The position numbers and the translations under genes were made by a program. From the NCBI RefSeq assembly GCF_002924445.1, contig NZ_PIGG01000073.1, positions 1 through 50,317 of the forward strand: 50,317 nucleotides of DNA. The letters are read 5' to 3'. A model generated the notes under the pieces. It did not search any database, had not been told where the DNA came from, and worked only from the letters and a program-made list of their open reading frames with translations. Shown here one piece after another: positions 42,894 through 50,317 of the stretch (position 1 is the first letter of the stretch; every line of letters starts with the position of its first letter). Source of the stretch: Minwuia thermotolerans. Its GTDB lineage: Bacteria > Pseudomonadota > Alphaproteobacteria > Minwuiales > Minwuiaceae.

Positions 42894-44161
42894 TCGGAGC
42901 CTCCGATGTCGGGCGGGTCGATCAGCGGCGCCATGTCCACAACGCCACCCGGTAGCAGTCCGGGGAACTGTGACTGCGCCAGGCGGAGCAGGTCGATCGC
43001 GGGGCTGTTGAGCAGCAGCTTCGCCTGCGGATAGCGCCACAATACGTCGTCGACCAAGTCGTTGGGGCGGTAGGGACGGTCGGCGACACCGTCCCCGTCC
43101 AGATCGAACGCGGCGTTGTCGCTCCAGTAGTTGCCTCGGCCCTCATGGCTCCAGACCACATTGCGCGAGCCGACATACTTGACCTGGGTCCGGTTGGCGA
43201 CGAAGGCGTTGCCATACACGTCGTTCCGCTCAGAACCGGCAGTGAAATGGATGCCGATGGGACAATTCTCGAAGTGGTTGCCGGCGACCCGGTTCTTGTG
43301 TGCGTTGTAAATGAACAGGCACTTGTTTCTGCTGCCGCGCACGACGTTACCGGTGATCTGGGAGTTGTTGACGTAGTTGAGCAGCAGCCCGTGATCTCGA
43401 TCGTCGACGCTGACATTGTCTCGGATTTCCAGACGATCGGAGAACATCAGTGCCCAGCCGACATGATTGCCGCGCGAGACGTTGCCGATGACTTTGCTGT
43501 CGTGGGTGTACATGTAATGAATGGCGAAGCGCAGGTCGGCGAAGGTGTTGTCGCGGAACTCGTTGCGCTTGCTGATGTTGACGAAGATCCCGTCGCGTCC
43601 GTAGCGGATGTTGTTGCCGATGACCTTCGCGCCGGGCGCATTCCATATCGAGACCCCGTTGCCGGACTCCGAGAGCCTGAGGTCGTCGCGGCCGACGATC
43701 GTGTTGGCCCGCACGACCGACTTCGCCGCGCCATGCAGATAGACACCAAATAGGTTGCCTTCCAGCCGATTGTCCTCGATCACCGCGCCGCGTGCGCTCT
43801 GCCGGACCAGGATGGCGGAATCCATGGCCGGTACGTCCACACCGGAGCCCCGGATGGTAAGCCCTCGGATGGTGACGCCCGGAGCGGTCACGGTGAGGAC
43901 GCTCCCCTTGCCGTCGCCTTCCACCACGGCGCCGGAACGGCCCAGAAGGGAAAGCTTCTTGTCGATGACGACCGGCCCGGCGTGACGGCCGGCGGCGAGA
44001 CTCAACACGTCGCCGGCCGCCGCCTGTTCGATGAGGACGCCCAGGTCGTCACCCGGAGCCACGACCTGCTCTGCCGCCGGGGCCGGGACGGCGAACGCCA
44101 TCCCGACCGCCAGCGTCAGGGCCGCAGGCCAGCCGGCCGCATGTCGCCCGAGCAGCCGCAT
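42890..44161 (-). CDS. nosD: NosD periplasmic copper-site maturation protein
   Basis: Periplasmic right-handed beta-helix protein of 423 residues of the NosD/CASH family. A signal peptide (1-29, ending VPAPAAE) precedes many parallel beta-helix rungs rich in asparagine (GNNIRYGRDGIFVNIS, GNVSRGNHVGWALMFSD, DNVSVDDRDHGLLLNYVNNS). The C-terminal YWSDNAAFDLDGDGVADRPYRPNDLVD is characteristic of NosD. The chosen ATG at 44161 follows the nosZ stop by 5 nt; a longer frame exists but would overlap nosZ. It acts with the NosFY ABC transporter in forming the tetranuclear copper-sulfide site of NosZ. Confidence 0.94.
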   Translation of the reverse strand: MRLLGRHAAGWPAALTLAVGMAFAVPAPAAEQVVAPGDDLGVLIEQAAAGDVLSLAAGRHAGPVVIDKKLSLLGRSGAVVEGDGKGSVLTVTAPGVTIRGLTIRGSGVDVPAMDSAILVRQSARGAVIEDNRLEGNLFGVYLHGAAKSVVRANTIVGRDDLRLSESGNGVSIWNAPGAKVIGNNIRYGRDGIFVNISKRNEFRDNTFADLRFAIHYMYTHDSKVIGNVSRGNHVGWALMFSDRLEIRDNVSVDDRDHGLLLNYVNNSQITGNVVRGSRNKCLFIYNAHKNRVAGNHFENCPIGIHFTAGSERNDVYGNAFVANRTQVKYVGSRNVVWSHEGRGNYWSDNAAFDLDGDGVADRPYRPNDLVDDVLWRYPQAKLLLNSPAIDLLRLAQSQFPGLLPGGVVDMAPLIDPPDIGGSE

Positions 44162-44166
44162 CGACC

Positions 44167-46083
44167 CTATGCCGCCCGCGGCTCGACGAGCATCCGGCCC
44201 TTCATCTCCATGTGGAGGGCGTGGCAGAACCACTGGCAGTAGAACCAGTGAACACCGGGCCGGCCTGCGGTGAAGGTGATGGACGCCGTCGCCTGCGGCG
44301 GCACCTCCATGCACACACCGTGGTTCACCATCACGAAGCCGTGGGTCAGATCCTCGATATCGTCGAGGTTGGTGACATAGACCGTGACCTCGTCGCCTTC
44401 CTTGACCGTGAACTTCTCCAGGCTGAACGACGGCGCCACCGAATACATGTAGACGCGGACCTTGTTGCCGTCGCGGATGACGTCGGCAGCGTCCTCCAGA
44501 TCGACCCCGTCGGCCGCGGCCTGTTTCCTGGCGTCCTCAAACATGGGGTCGTTGCGGTCCCAGACATGCACCGGGTTGACCTTGGAGCGGTGGACGATGG
44601 TGGCGTCGTGCGGCTCGGCGAAGCTCGGCCCGTCATGCACCAGCTTCATCTCGTCGCCGGAAATGTCGATCAGCTGATCGTTCTCCGGCTTGAGGGGGCC
44701 GACGTTGAGGAACCGGTCCTTGGAGAACTTGTTCAGCGAAATCAGCCATTTGCCGTCCGCCTCCTTGGTCTGGCCCATGGAGGTATGGTTGTGGCCGGGC
44801 TGGTAGTGGACATCCAGTTTCTGGAGGATCGGATCGACGTCCTCGCCCTGGAAGCGGCGAATGGCCTTGGCCATGTCCCACTTGCAGACCTGGCTGTCGA
44901 TGAACAGCGTCGTGTACGCGTTGCCGCGTCCGTCGAAGGCCGTGTGCAGCGGGCCGAGACCAAGTTCCGGCTCTGCGACCACAGCATCCCTCGGCTTGAT
45001 CTTGTCATCGAACAGATCGTCGAAACGGCGAACGTCGAACACGGTAACCGTAGGCGACAGCTTGCCATTGGCGACCACATGGATCCCATCCGGCGCCGTG
45101 TTGATGCCGTGCGGGCTGTTCGGGACGGGGATGTAGCGCGTGTAGCGGGAGCCGTGACGGCCGTCGATCACGGGCACGCCCTTGTGCTCGGTGAAGTCGC
45201 CGTTGCGTACCGCCTCCTCGATGCGGGCGATGTTGAAGACCACGATCCAGTCCTGCTCGGCGGCCATCATCTCGCCGAGATTGGTGCCGCCCTCGGAGTT
45301 GTAGCAGGTCGAGAAGCAGTACTTGCCCTGGTAGTCGGCATCGACGTTGTCGAGGTTGCCGTCGACCATCACCTGCCAGGCGATCTCCATGGTGTCGCCG
45401 TCGATGGCTGTGAAGATGCCATGGTACTTTTCCGGCTCGTCCAGGATGGAGCCGTCATTCGGCAGCGGCAGGCGATCTTCGCCATTGGCGAAGACGTAGC
45501 CGGTCTTCGGGAACTTCTGCACCCTCAGGCCGTGCACCGCTTCCATGTTCGGGATCTCGATGATCTTGTCGCACTTCATGACGTCGCAGCGGACGCGGGC
45601 CACGCGCGAATTGGCCTTGTCGTTCATGAAGACGTAGCGGCCATCGTAGGTCCCGTCCGTGAAGGACATGTGCGGGTGGTGGAGATCGCCGTTGAGGTAG
45701 ACGCCGCCCTTGTCCTTCAGGAACTCGCGGGTCTCCGGCAGCAAGCCCTCGGTCAGGATCTTGCGGCTTTCGTTGGTGTCGCCCCAGCCGGTGGCGCTGC
45801 AGCGGTTGAAGACCGGCACACGCATCAGCTCGCGCATCGAAGGCAGGCCGACGATCCGCATCTCGCCGGTCTGGCCGCTGGAGAAGAAGACATAGTACTC
45901 GTCCAGTTCGCCCGGTCCGACGCTCGCCTTGCCGGCGGCGGCCTGCGCCGCGCGCGACGTCAGGGTCATGCCGCCGGCGAAACCGGCGGTGCCGGCCAGC
46001 CCGGCCAGGGTCGCGGCCGAAGCCGTTCCGCCCAGCAGATCGCGCCTGCTTAGGCCCTTCCCGTCCTGTTCCGTCCGTTTCAT
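44167..46083 (-). CDS. nosZ: Nitrous oxide reductase NosZ, clade I (Tat-exported)
   Basis: Periplasmic multicopper enzyme of 638 residues that reduces N2O to N2. A Tat signal with SRRDLLGG (residues 12-19) marks clade I. CuZ histidines are visible in [39 protein letters not shown] and [10 protein letters not shown]. The CuA site lies at the C-terminus: HGVCMEV and [17 protein letters not shown], containing the Cys-x3-Cys-x3-His-x2-Met pattern. Length and ligands are complete, so an active enzyme is expected. It lies 3 nt after nosR. Electrons would come from a small periplasmic donor such as the pseudoazurin encoded at the right edge, with NosR as a membrane support. Expression is likely tied to the NnrR-type site upstream of nosR. 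Confidence 0.97.
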   Translation of the reverse strand: MKRTEQDGKGLSRRDLLGGTASAATLAGLAGTAGFAGGMTLTSRAAQAAAGKASVGPGELDEYYVFFSSGQTGEMRIVGLPSMRELMRVPVFNRCSATGWGDTNESRKILTEGLLPETREFLKDKGGVYLNGDLHHPHMSFTDGTYDGRYVFMNDKANSRVARVRCDVMKCDKIIEIPNMEAVHGLRVQKFPKTGYVFANGEDRLPLPNDGSILDEPEKYHGIFTAIDGDTMEIAWQVMVDGNLDNVDADYQGKYCFSTCYNSEGGTNLGEMMAAEQDWIVVFNIARIEEAVRNGDFTEHKGVPVIDGRHGSRYTRYIPVPNSPHGINTAPDGIHVVANGKLSPTVTVFDVRRFDDLFDDKIKPRDAVVAEPELGLGPLHTAFDGRGNAYTTLFIDSQVCKWDMAKAIRRFQGEDVDPILQKLDVHYQPGHNHTSMGQTKEADGKWLISLNKFSKDRFLNVGPLKPENDQLIDISGDEMKLVHDGPSFAEPHDATIVHRSKVNPVHVWDRNDPMFEDARKQAAADGVDLEDAADVIRDGNKVRVYMYSVAPSFSLEKFTVKEGDEVTVYVTNLDDIEDLTHGFVMVNHGVCMEVPPQATASITFTAGRPGVHWFYCQWFCHALHMEMKGRMLVEPRAA

Positions 46084-46086
46084 CTT

Positions 46087-48345
46087 TCAGTCTCCTTCCT
46101 GGGGGGTGGGAGCGGTGCGCGGCGGCGCCGCGGCGGCGCCTCGCATGCTCGGCGAGGCCATGGCGGCCCGCTTCTCGCGCTTCAGGCGCTTCTGGATCAT
46201 CACCGGACACTTGTGGTCGTGGTGATAGAGCACCTGGCAGTGCAGACAGGAGATGCACTCGTTCGGATTGATGTGCCCCTCCGGATGGATCGCGCCGACC
46301 GGGCATTCGTTGTGGCAGCGCATGCAGGGGTTGCCGCAATCGCGGTAGCGTTTCAGCCAGTCGAACATCCTGAGCCGTCCCGGAATGGCCAGCGCAGCGC
46401 CGAGCGGGCAGAGATAGCGGCAGAAGAAGCGTTCGATGAACAGGCCCGCCACCAGCAGCGACACGGCGAAGAGCACGAACCACCAGTCCCGCAGGAACCG
46501 CAGGATGATCGCGGTCTTGAAGGGCTCGATCTCGGACAGCTGCTCGGCGAGCGCGAGCGACGTCAGCGAAACGCCGAACAGCACCAGGAAGATGATGTAC
46601 TTGATCGGCCAGAGCCGCTCGTGCAGCGCCCACGGCACCTTGACCTGCGGGATCCTGAGCAGCCGCCCGGCCCGGTTGGCCAGCTCCTGCAGCGCGCCGA
46701 AGGGGCAGAGCCAGCCGCAGAACGGCCCGCGCCCCCAGAACAGCAACGCCGCCGCGACCGAGAACCAGAGGATGAAGATCAGCGGGTCGGCGAGGAAATA
46801 GGACCACTGGAAATCGGTGCGCAGCGCCTGTGCAAAGGCCAGAACGTTGACGACCGAAAGCTGGGCCTTGGCGACCCATCCGAGCCAGACCAGGGTGACG
46901 CCGAGATAGACCAGCCGGATCCGATCGAACAGCTTTGGCCGCTTCACCAGGATGTCCTGGAAGAAGAAGATGGCGGTCAGCGCCGCCAGCATGGCCACGA
47001 GCACGGAGATCGAGGCGACCTTGGAGCGCCAGATGCGCTGCCAGAGCGGCGTCTCGGCCTGACCGGGGCTCTCGTCCAGCGCCGGCGCCACGGGGGCTTC
47101 GGTTGTCGCGCCCCGGCCATCAGGCGGGGGCGTGGCCTTGCGGATCGTCTGCGCGTAGGGGGCCGGCAGCCGGTAGTCCAGCGCGAATGTCACAAAAGCC
47201 TTGTCGAGAGCGCCGATGGCCCGCTGGACCAGAAGGTGCAGGCTCCACGTCTCGGCCGGCCGTATACGGGCATCCTCCGGAATGCGGAACAGCGCGATTT
47301 CGTTGAACGACGGTGCGTCGCCCGGCGCGAGGTCCGCGATCCGCTCGTGCTGCTTGTCGCGGAAGCGGATGCTCTCCGCGCCCTGAGTGAGCTGGATGCG
47401 GTCGAAGATGCCGCCACGGACATAGCCGGAGCCCTTGAAGGAATAGCGGCCTTCGCCCATCACCAGGATCGCCGACTGGTCCTCGTCAAGCCGCCCCTGC
47501 AGCCGTTCGAATCCGGCATCCCCCAGCAGCGACCGGCCGATCGCAGGATGGGAGACCAGGGCGACATAGATTTCGGCGAAGACAGCGTCCGGCGGCCCCT
47601 TCTCGGGCCGCTCGGCCGCCCGCGCGCCGCCGGATTGTTCGAAGGCCCGGTTGACGTCCTCGACGGAGATGCTGAGCCGCCGGATCGCCCCGTTGCCGAG
47701 CAGCGTCAACCAGTCCGTCACCTCGCCCGCGTCGGGGTCGACTATGCGGCGCGTGGTGTCCGCGGGATCTGGGCTACCTGCAATGCGCCGGCCCATCCGT
47801 GCGGCCGAGCGCAGGATGCTGTCGCCGATAACGAGTACGGTGACGGTGGCGCCTGAGACGATATCCACGTCCGGCGGCTCCTCGCCGGCCGCGGCGGCCT
47901 TCAGCGGATTGAAGCCGACCAGTTCGGACATGTAGGTCTCGATCCTGGCCTCGGGAATGCCGATCAGCACGATGGGTTCGTGGTGCTCCAGGAGTTGTGC
48001 GCCGACGATCGTGCCGTCGGTATCGAGCCCGACAAGAACGTCGATGTACTTCCCCGAATAACCGGCGGTGTTGACCACATCCGACGTCAGATAGGCGTAG
48101 CCGGCGACTTCTCCCTCACGCAGTACAGGAACAAGAGGCGGTGCGCCTTCCGGGGCGCCGAACTGGTCGGCGCCGGGCACGACGGAAGCGGGATCGACCG
48201 TGTCGAGATAGCCGACGAGGCGCGATGTCGTCTGCGCAGTCGCGGACGACGCCAGAAGGAGAATGGCGAAGCAGGCCAGAAGACTCGCCCGCATTCCCTT
48301 GAACCAGCGGGCCGGATCGTTTCGATCTCTGCCCCTACGCAACAT
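46087..48345 (-). CDS. nosR: NosR, polyferredoxin-like membrane flavoprotein
   Basis: Membrane protein of 752 residues needed for nosZ expression and NosZ electron supply. After a signal-like segment (SLLACFAILLLASSATAQ) comes a periplasmic FMN-binding domain with SGATVTVLVIGDSI (near residue 165), where threonine is the expected FMN attachment site for NosX. Five to six spans follow, with NapH-like motifs CGWLCPFGALQEL and CRYLCPLGAAL. A C-terminal 4Fe-4S pair (CMRCHNECPVG, CISCLHCQVLYHHDHKCPV) completes it. The ATG at 48345 has a GAGG site; an ATG at 48294 is an alternative. It is the first gene of the nos operon, about 30 nt after the predicted transcription start. Confidence 0.95.
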   Translation of the reverse strand: MLRRGRDRNDPARWFKGMRASLLACFAILLLASSATAQTTSRLVGYLDTVDPASVVPGADQFGAPEGAPPLVPVLREGEVAGYAYLTSDVVNTAGYSGKYIDVLVGLDTDGTIVGAQLLEHHEPIVLIGIPEARIETYMSELVGFNPLKAAAAGEEPPDVDIVSGATVTVLVIGDSILRSAARMGRRIAGSPDPADTTRRIVDPDAGEVTDWLTLLGNGAIRRLSISVEDVNRAFEQSGGARAAERPEKGPPDAVFAEIYVALVSHPAIGRSLLGDAGFERLQGRLDEDQSAILVMGEGRYSFKGSGYVRGGIFDRIQLTQGAESIRFRDKQHERIADLAPGDAPSFNEIALFRIPEDARIRPAETWSLHLLVQRAIGALDKAFVTFALDYRLPAPYAQTIRKATPPPDGRGATTEAPVAPALDESPGQAETPLWQRIWRSKVASISVLVAMLAALTAIFFFQDILVKRPKLFDRIRLVYLGVTLVWLGWVAKAQLSVVNVLAFAQALRTDFQWSYFLADPLIFILWFSVAAALLFWGRGPFCGWLCPFGALQELANRAGRLLRIPQVKVPWALHERLWPIKYIIFLVLFGVSLTSLALAEQLSEIEPFKTAIILRFLRDWWFVLFAVSLLVAGLFIERFFCRYLCPLGAALAIPGRLRMFDWLKRYRDCGNPCMRCHNECPVGAIHPEGHINPNECISCLHCQVLYHHDHKCPVMIQKRLKREKRAAMASPSMRGAAAAPPRTAPTPQEGD

Positions 48346-48380
48346 AGCACCTCATGCTCTCGGATCGGTCATCGTTACGC

Positions 48381-48452
48381 AACCTTCGATCCCCCGACGC
48401 CGACGCCATTTGCGCTGGCGCAAATCGACGGGCAATAGTCCGGGGGAAGGTT
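48381..48452. promoter_or_regulatory. Symmetric divergent promoter region of nosR and ferritin-like gene
   Basis: AACCTTC (48381-48387) and GAAGGTT (48446-48452) form an inverted repeat whose centre (48416.5) coincides exactly with the centre of the NnrR-type palindrome. On either strand, the AGGTT part lies 33-34 bp downstream of that centre. This is where a -10 region would sit if the regulator bound at -41.5, as in class II FNR/CRP-type promoters. The predicted starts would be near 48375 for nosR and near 48458 for the ferritin-like gene. Both boxes are poor matches to TATAAT. Confidence 0.45.
48408..48425. promoter_or_regulatory. NnrR-type (FNR/CRP superfamily) binding site upstream of nosR
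   Basis: ATTTGCGCTGGCGCAAAT is a perfect inverted repeat with 8-bp arms around TG. Its core TTGCG-N4-CGCAA is the form expected for NnrR-type, nitric-oxide-responsive regulators of alphaproteobacterial denitrification genes, and differs from the FNR core TTGAT-N4-ATCAA. It is 63-80 nt upstream of the nosR ATG and 96-113 nt upstream of the divergent ferritin-like gene. A regulator gene is not present in the window. Confidence 0.75.
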
Positions 48453-48520
48453 TTCCGAGGGCGTTGTGGCGCGAGGGTGCCGGCAGGTCCTCGAAGAACG
48501 GCAACAGGAAGGGCTCGATC

Positions 48521-49438
48521 ATGCCGAGGCTAAGCAAATCGCCGGACACCGGCGTCGCTACACTGGCTGAACTGGTCGGCATCGCCAATGCGCTCGAACA
48601 TGAAGCCGAAAGACGCTATCGCTGGTTGGCGGAGGAATTTCGCCGCCGTGGCGAGCCGGAGACGGCCGAAGCGTTCGAGGGCATGGCGGGCGAAGAGGAG
48701 CACCATATCGTCGACGTCTCGCGCTGGGCCGACAATCTCGGCCAGCCCGTGCCGGCGGCGGAGTCCTTCTTCTGGCGCCTGCCTTCCGATCTCGCCGAAA
48801 GCTGGGACGAGGTGGCCGGCAGCGCCCTGCTGACGCCCTATCGCGCCTTCGCCATCGCTGTCGACAACGAGGAGCGGGCCTTCGCCTTCTACGCCTATGT
48901 GAGCGCCTGGGCCGAAGACCGCAAGATTGCCGCCGAAGCCGAGATGCTGGCCCGGGAAGAACTGCGGCACGCAGCGAAACTGCGCACGCAGCGCCGGATT
49001 GCGTATCGCGCCGAAGGACGCCATCGAAGCACCCCTGAACTCGACGATATCCAAACAGAGGCGGCCCTTGCGCGGCTGATCGTTGAGGAAGAAGCGGAGA
49101 TCGCGGAGATGTTCGCCGCTATGGCCGATCGTCTGGACGACTTGGGCGCCGCGGGATCCGCCGATGACGTGCGGCGCATGGCGGAAAAGGCGAAGACGCG
49201 CGCCGCGGTGGACGAGGTGAAAAGTTCGCCGGATGACATGCCGCCGGTTCCGAACAGCGCCGCTGGCATTATGACCACAGCGCAGGCCCGGCTGGAGCGG
49301 TTCAGCGAACGGCTTGAATCCGTTCTGATCGCCGCGGAAGACGAAAAGATCATGAGCCTTGCGCAATCGTCACTTGAAGACGTTGTCCGCCGGATCGCGT
49401 TGATCAATGACAGACTGGAACGGTCGGACGAGGTCTGA
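48521..49438 (+). CDS. Ferritin-like/rubrerythrin-type protein divergent from nosR
   Basis: Cytoplasmic helical protein of 305 residues. Two helix pairs carry the E-x(n)-EEEHH and E-x(n)-EELRH patterns of a ferritin-like diiron fold: LEHEAERRYRWLAEEF with GEEEHH near residues 25-65, and NEERAFAFY with AREELRHAAK near 115-150. It lacks the rubredoxin domain of true rubrerythrins. The second half (about 175-305) is helical and charged and includes a third cluster (VEEEAEIAEMFAAMADRL). The ATG at 48521 has an AGGAAGGG site. It shares the NnrR-type operator with nosR, so a role in iron handling or peroxide/NO stress during denitrification is a reasonable inference. Confidence 0.78.
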   Translation: MPRLSKSPDTGVATLAELVGIANALEHEAERRYRWLAEEFRRRGEPETAEAFEGMAGEEEHHIVDVSRWADNLGQPVPAAESFFWRLPSDLAESWDEVAGSALLTPYRAFAIAVDNEERAFAFYAYVSAWAEDRKIAAEAEMLAREELRHAAKLRTQRRIAYRAEGRHRSTPELDDIQTEAALARLIVEEEAEIAEMFAAMADRLDDLGAAGSADDVRRMAEKAKTRAAVDEVKSSPDDMPPVPNSAAGIMTTAQARLERFSERLESVLIAAEDEKIMSLAQSSLEDVVRRIALINDRLERSDEV

Positions 49439-49602
49439 GTGAACCGCTCGCCTGCCTGCCTTCTGGTCCGATGTCGGGAGCGACCGGACCGAGCACGGTC
49501 GACGACGTCCTGCAGACAGCGTGCAGCGCCGCCCCAGCCCGCCACCCTGCCTCATTGCCCGGATTCCCGGATTGCTCTGTCGATCTCGACAATCCGGTTC
49601 GA

Positions 49603-49620
49603 AATTGCTGCAGCGCAAAT
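49603..49620 (+). promoter_or_regulatory. Second NnrR-type site, upstream of the pseudoazurin gene
   Basis: AATTGCTGCAGCGCAAAT repeats the design of the nosR operator: TTGC-N6-GCAA with an identical right half (GCGCAAAT) and the same 18-bp length. The arms pair except at two positions. An AGGTT pentamer (49642-49646) lies 32-33 bp downstream of its centre, like the boxes around the nosR operator. Transcription would start near 49653, before the small ORF and the pseudoazurin gene. Confidence 0.6.
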
Positions 49621-49687
49621 CAACGCGCCGAGACGCCGTTTAGGTTTTGTCCGTCGCCAACAACCGCAGGCGTCAAGGAGAACCCAA

Positions 49688-49750
49688 ATGAGCACGTTAC
49701 GTAATGCTCTTCCCGGCGCCGCCAGCATGATCGCGGTCGGGGGTTGCTGA
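49688..49750 (+). CDS. Possible 20-residue leader peptide ORF
   Basis: A 20-codon ORF begins with ATG after an excellent AAGGAG ribosome site with a 7-nt spacer, and reads [10 protein letters not shown] then [10 protein letters not shown] before TGA. It lies between the candidate NnrR-regulated promoter and the pseudoazurin gene, inside the 407-nt gap 49439-49845, the longest gap in the window. The rest of that gap holds weak GC-rich hairpins (for example 49465-49490) and no other gene that I can see. The ORF could be a translated leader, a small protein or a remnant of a longer gene; nothing in it is recognisable. Confidence 0.4.
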   Translation: MSTLRNALPGAASMIAVGGC

Positions 49751-49845
49751 CGACTGACGCTCCGGCGGTTCCGCACTTCCTCCCCCTCGCTCCCGCGGGA
49801 CCGCCGCCCCTTTTCCCGAAGACAATTGACGAAAGGAACCCCGAG

Positions 49846-50307
49846 ATGAAACGCACCCTGATCGCCGCCGCCATGCTGGGCGGTCTCCTCGCCGCCGCCG
49901 TACAGCCCGCCGCGGCCGCCGACTTCGAGGTCAAGATGCTGAACCGCGGCGCGGACGGCATGATGGTCTTCGAGCCCGCCTATCTGGAGGTCCAGCCAGG
50001 CGATACCGTGACCTTCCTGCCCACCGACAAGGGCCACAACGCGGAAACCATCAGGTCCATGCTTCCCGCCAATGCCGAGGCTTTCAAGGGCCGGATGAAC
50101 AAGCCGGTCACCGTGACCTTCACCGAGGAGGGTGTCTACGGCTACAAGTGCCTGCCCCACTACGGCATGGGCATGGTCGGCGTTGTCGTGGTCGGCGACG
50201 CCACGGCGAACCTGGACGCCATCCGCGAGGCGAAGCATCCGGGCCGGGCGGACAAGCGCATGTCCGCCCTGCTGCAGCAAATGGACGACCGGCTGGCCGC
50301 GCGCTGA
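49846..50307 (+). CDS. Pseudoazurin (type 1 blue copper protein)
   Basis: Periplasmic electron carrier of 153 residues. A signal peptide (1-24, ending QPAAAA) precedes the mature start [13 protein letters not shown]. The type 1 copper ligands are all present: His in DKGHNAETI, and Cys, His and Met in [13 protein letters not shown], as is typical for pseudoazurin. Family hallmarks [16 protein letters not shown] and [17 protein letters not shown] are clear. The frame is open upstream to 49744, but the ATG at 49846 has a GAAAGGA site and the correct signal peptide. It probably shuttles electrons from the bc1 complex to NosZ and perhaps a NirK encoded elsewhere. An NnrR-type site lies about 235 nt upstream. 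Confidence 0.95.
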   Translation: MKRTLIAAAMLGGLLAAAVQPAAAADFEVKMLNRGADGMMVFEPAYLEVQPGDTVTFLPTDKGHNAETIRSMLPANAEAFKGRMNKPVTVTFTEEGVYGYKCLPHYGMGMVGVVVVGDATANLDAIREAKHPGRADKRMSALLQQMDDRLAAR

Positions 50308-50317
50308 ACCGGATGCC

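Noticed and set aside
49465..49500. Overlapping small hairpins after the ferritin-like gene (GGTCCG / CGGACC and GACCG / CGGTC) as a terminator
   Set aside because: The stems are short and no T-run follows; such pairs are common by chance at this GC content.

Overview
The window is a high-GC, densely packed chromosomal stretch with no RNA genes, CRISPR arrays, insertion sequences or phage genes that I can see. The recG / sdhE-mfd neighbourhood, the NnrR-type operators, the clade I nitrous oxide reductase operon and the codon use point to an alphaproteobacterium, perhaps Rhodospirillales-like. This placement is an inference.

Layout. (1) 1-5577, minus strand: a branched-chain amino acid type (HAAT) ABC transporter (LivG, LivH, LivM and a truncated binding protein) with an acyl-CoA ligase inside the operon. 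(2) 5667-19781: an orphan multi-PAS histidine kinase, a type III polyketide synthase with an ICMT-like methyltransferase, a DUF502 membrane protein, recG, sdhE-mfd, an MFS transporter with a FrnE-like thioredoxin-fold protein, an SDR and a single-domain response regulator. (3) 20020-38180: an 18 kb cell-envelope locus described below. (4) 38337-39479: an Old Yellow Enzyme homologue. (5) 39622-50307: a complete nosRZDFYLX operon, a divergent ferritin-like gene and a pseudoazurin gene. Two near-identical NnrR-type palindromes (48408-48425 and 49603-49620) lie in their promoters.

The most unusual region is 20020-38180. A membrane-anchored S1-family protease is divergent from eleven plus-strand genes. 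These are a membrane VWA protein, SrfA, SrfB (actin/Hsp70-like ATPase), SrfC (dynamin-like GTPase), a Sel1-repeat membrane protein, a secreted VWA protein, a LolD/MacB-type ABC ATPase, its permease, a SUMF1-fold periplasmic protein without catalytic cysteines, and two coiled-coil lipoproteins. The last six genes look like the TagQRST module plus the periplasmic half of PpkA, the threonine-phosphorylation signalling branch of some type VI secretion systems. Here there is no kinase, phosphatase, FHA protein or any secretion structural gene. I propose that this is a composite envelope-sensing system: outer-membrane lipoproteins, periplasmic sensors and an ABC mechanotransducer coupled to two cytoplasmic NTPases (SrfB and SrfC). 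The proposal rests on reading motifs and gene order. No database search was possible.

In the nos region, NosR and NosX would support electron and flavin supply to NosZ, NosDFYL its copper-site assembly, and pseudoazurin could donate electrons to NosZ. The nosR and ferritin-like promoters appear to share one symmetric regulatory site.
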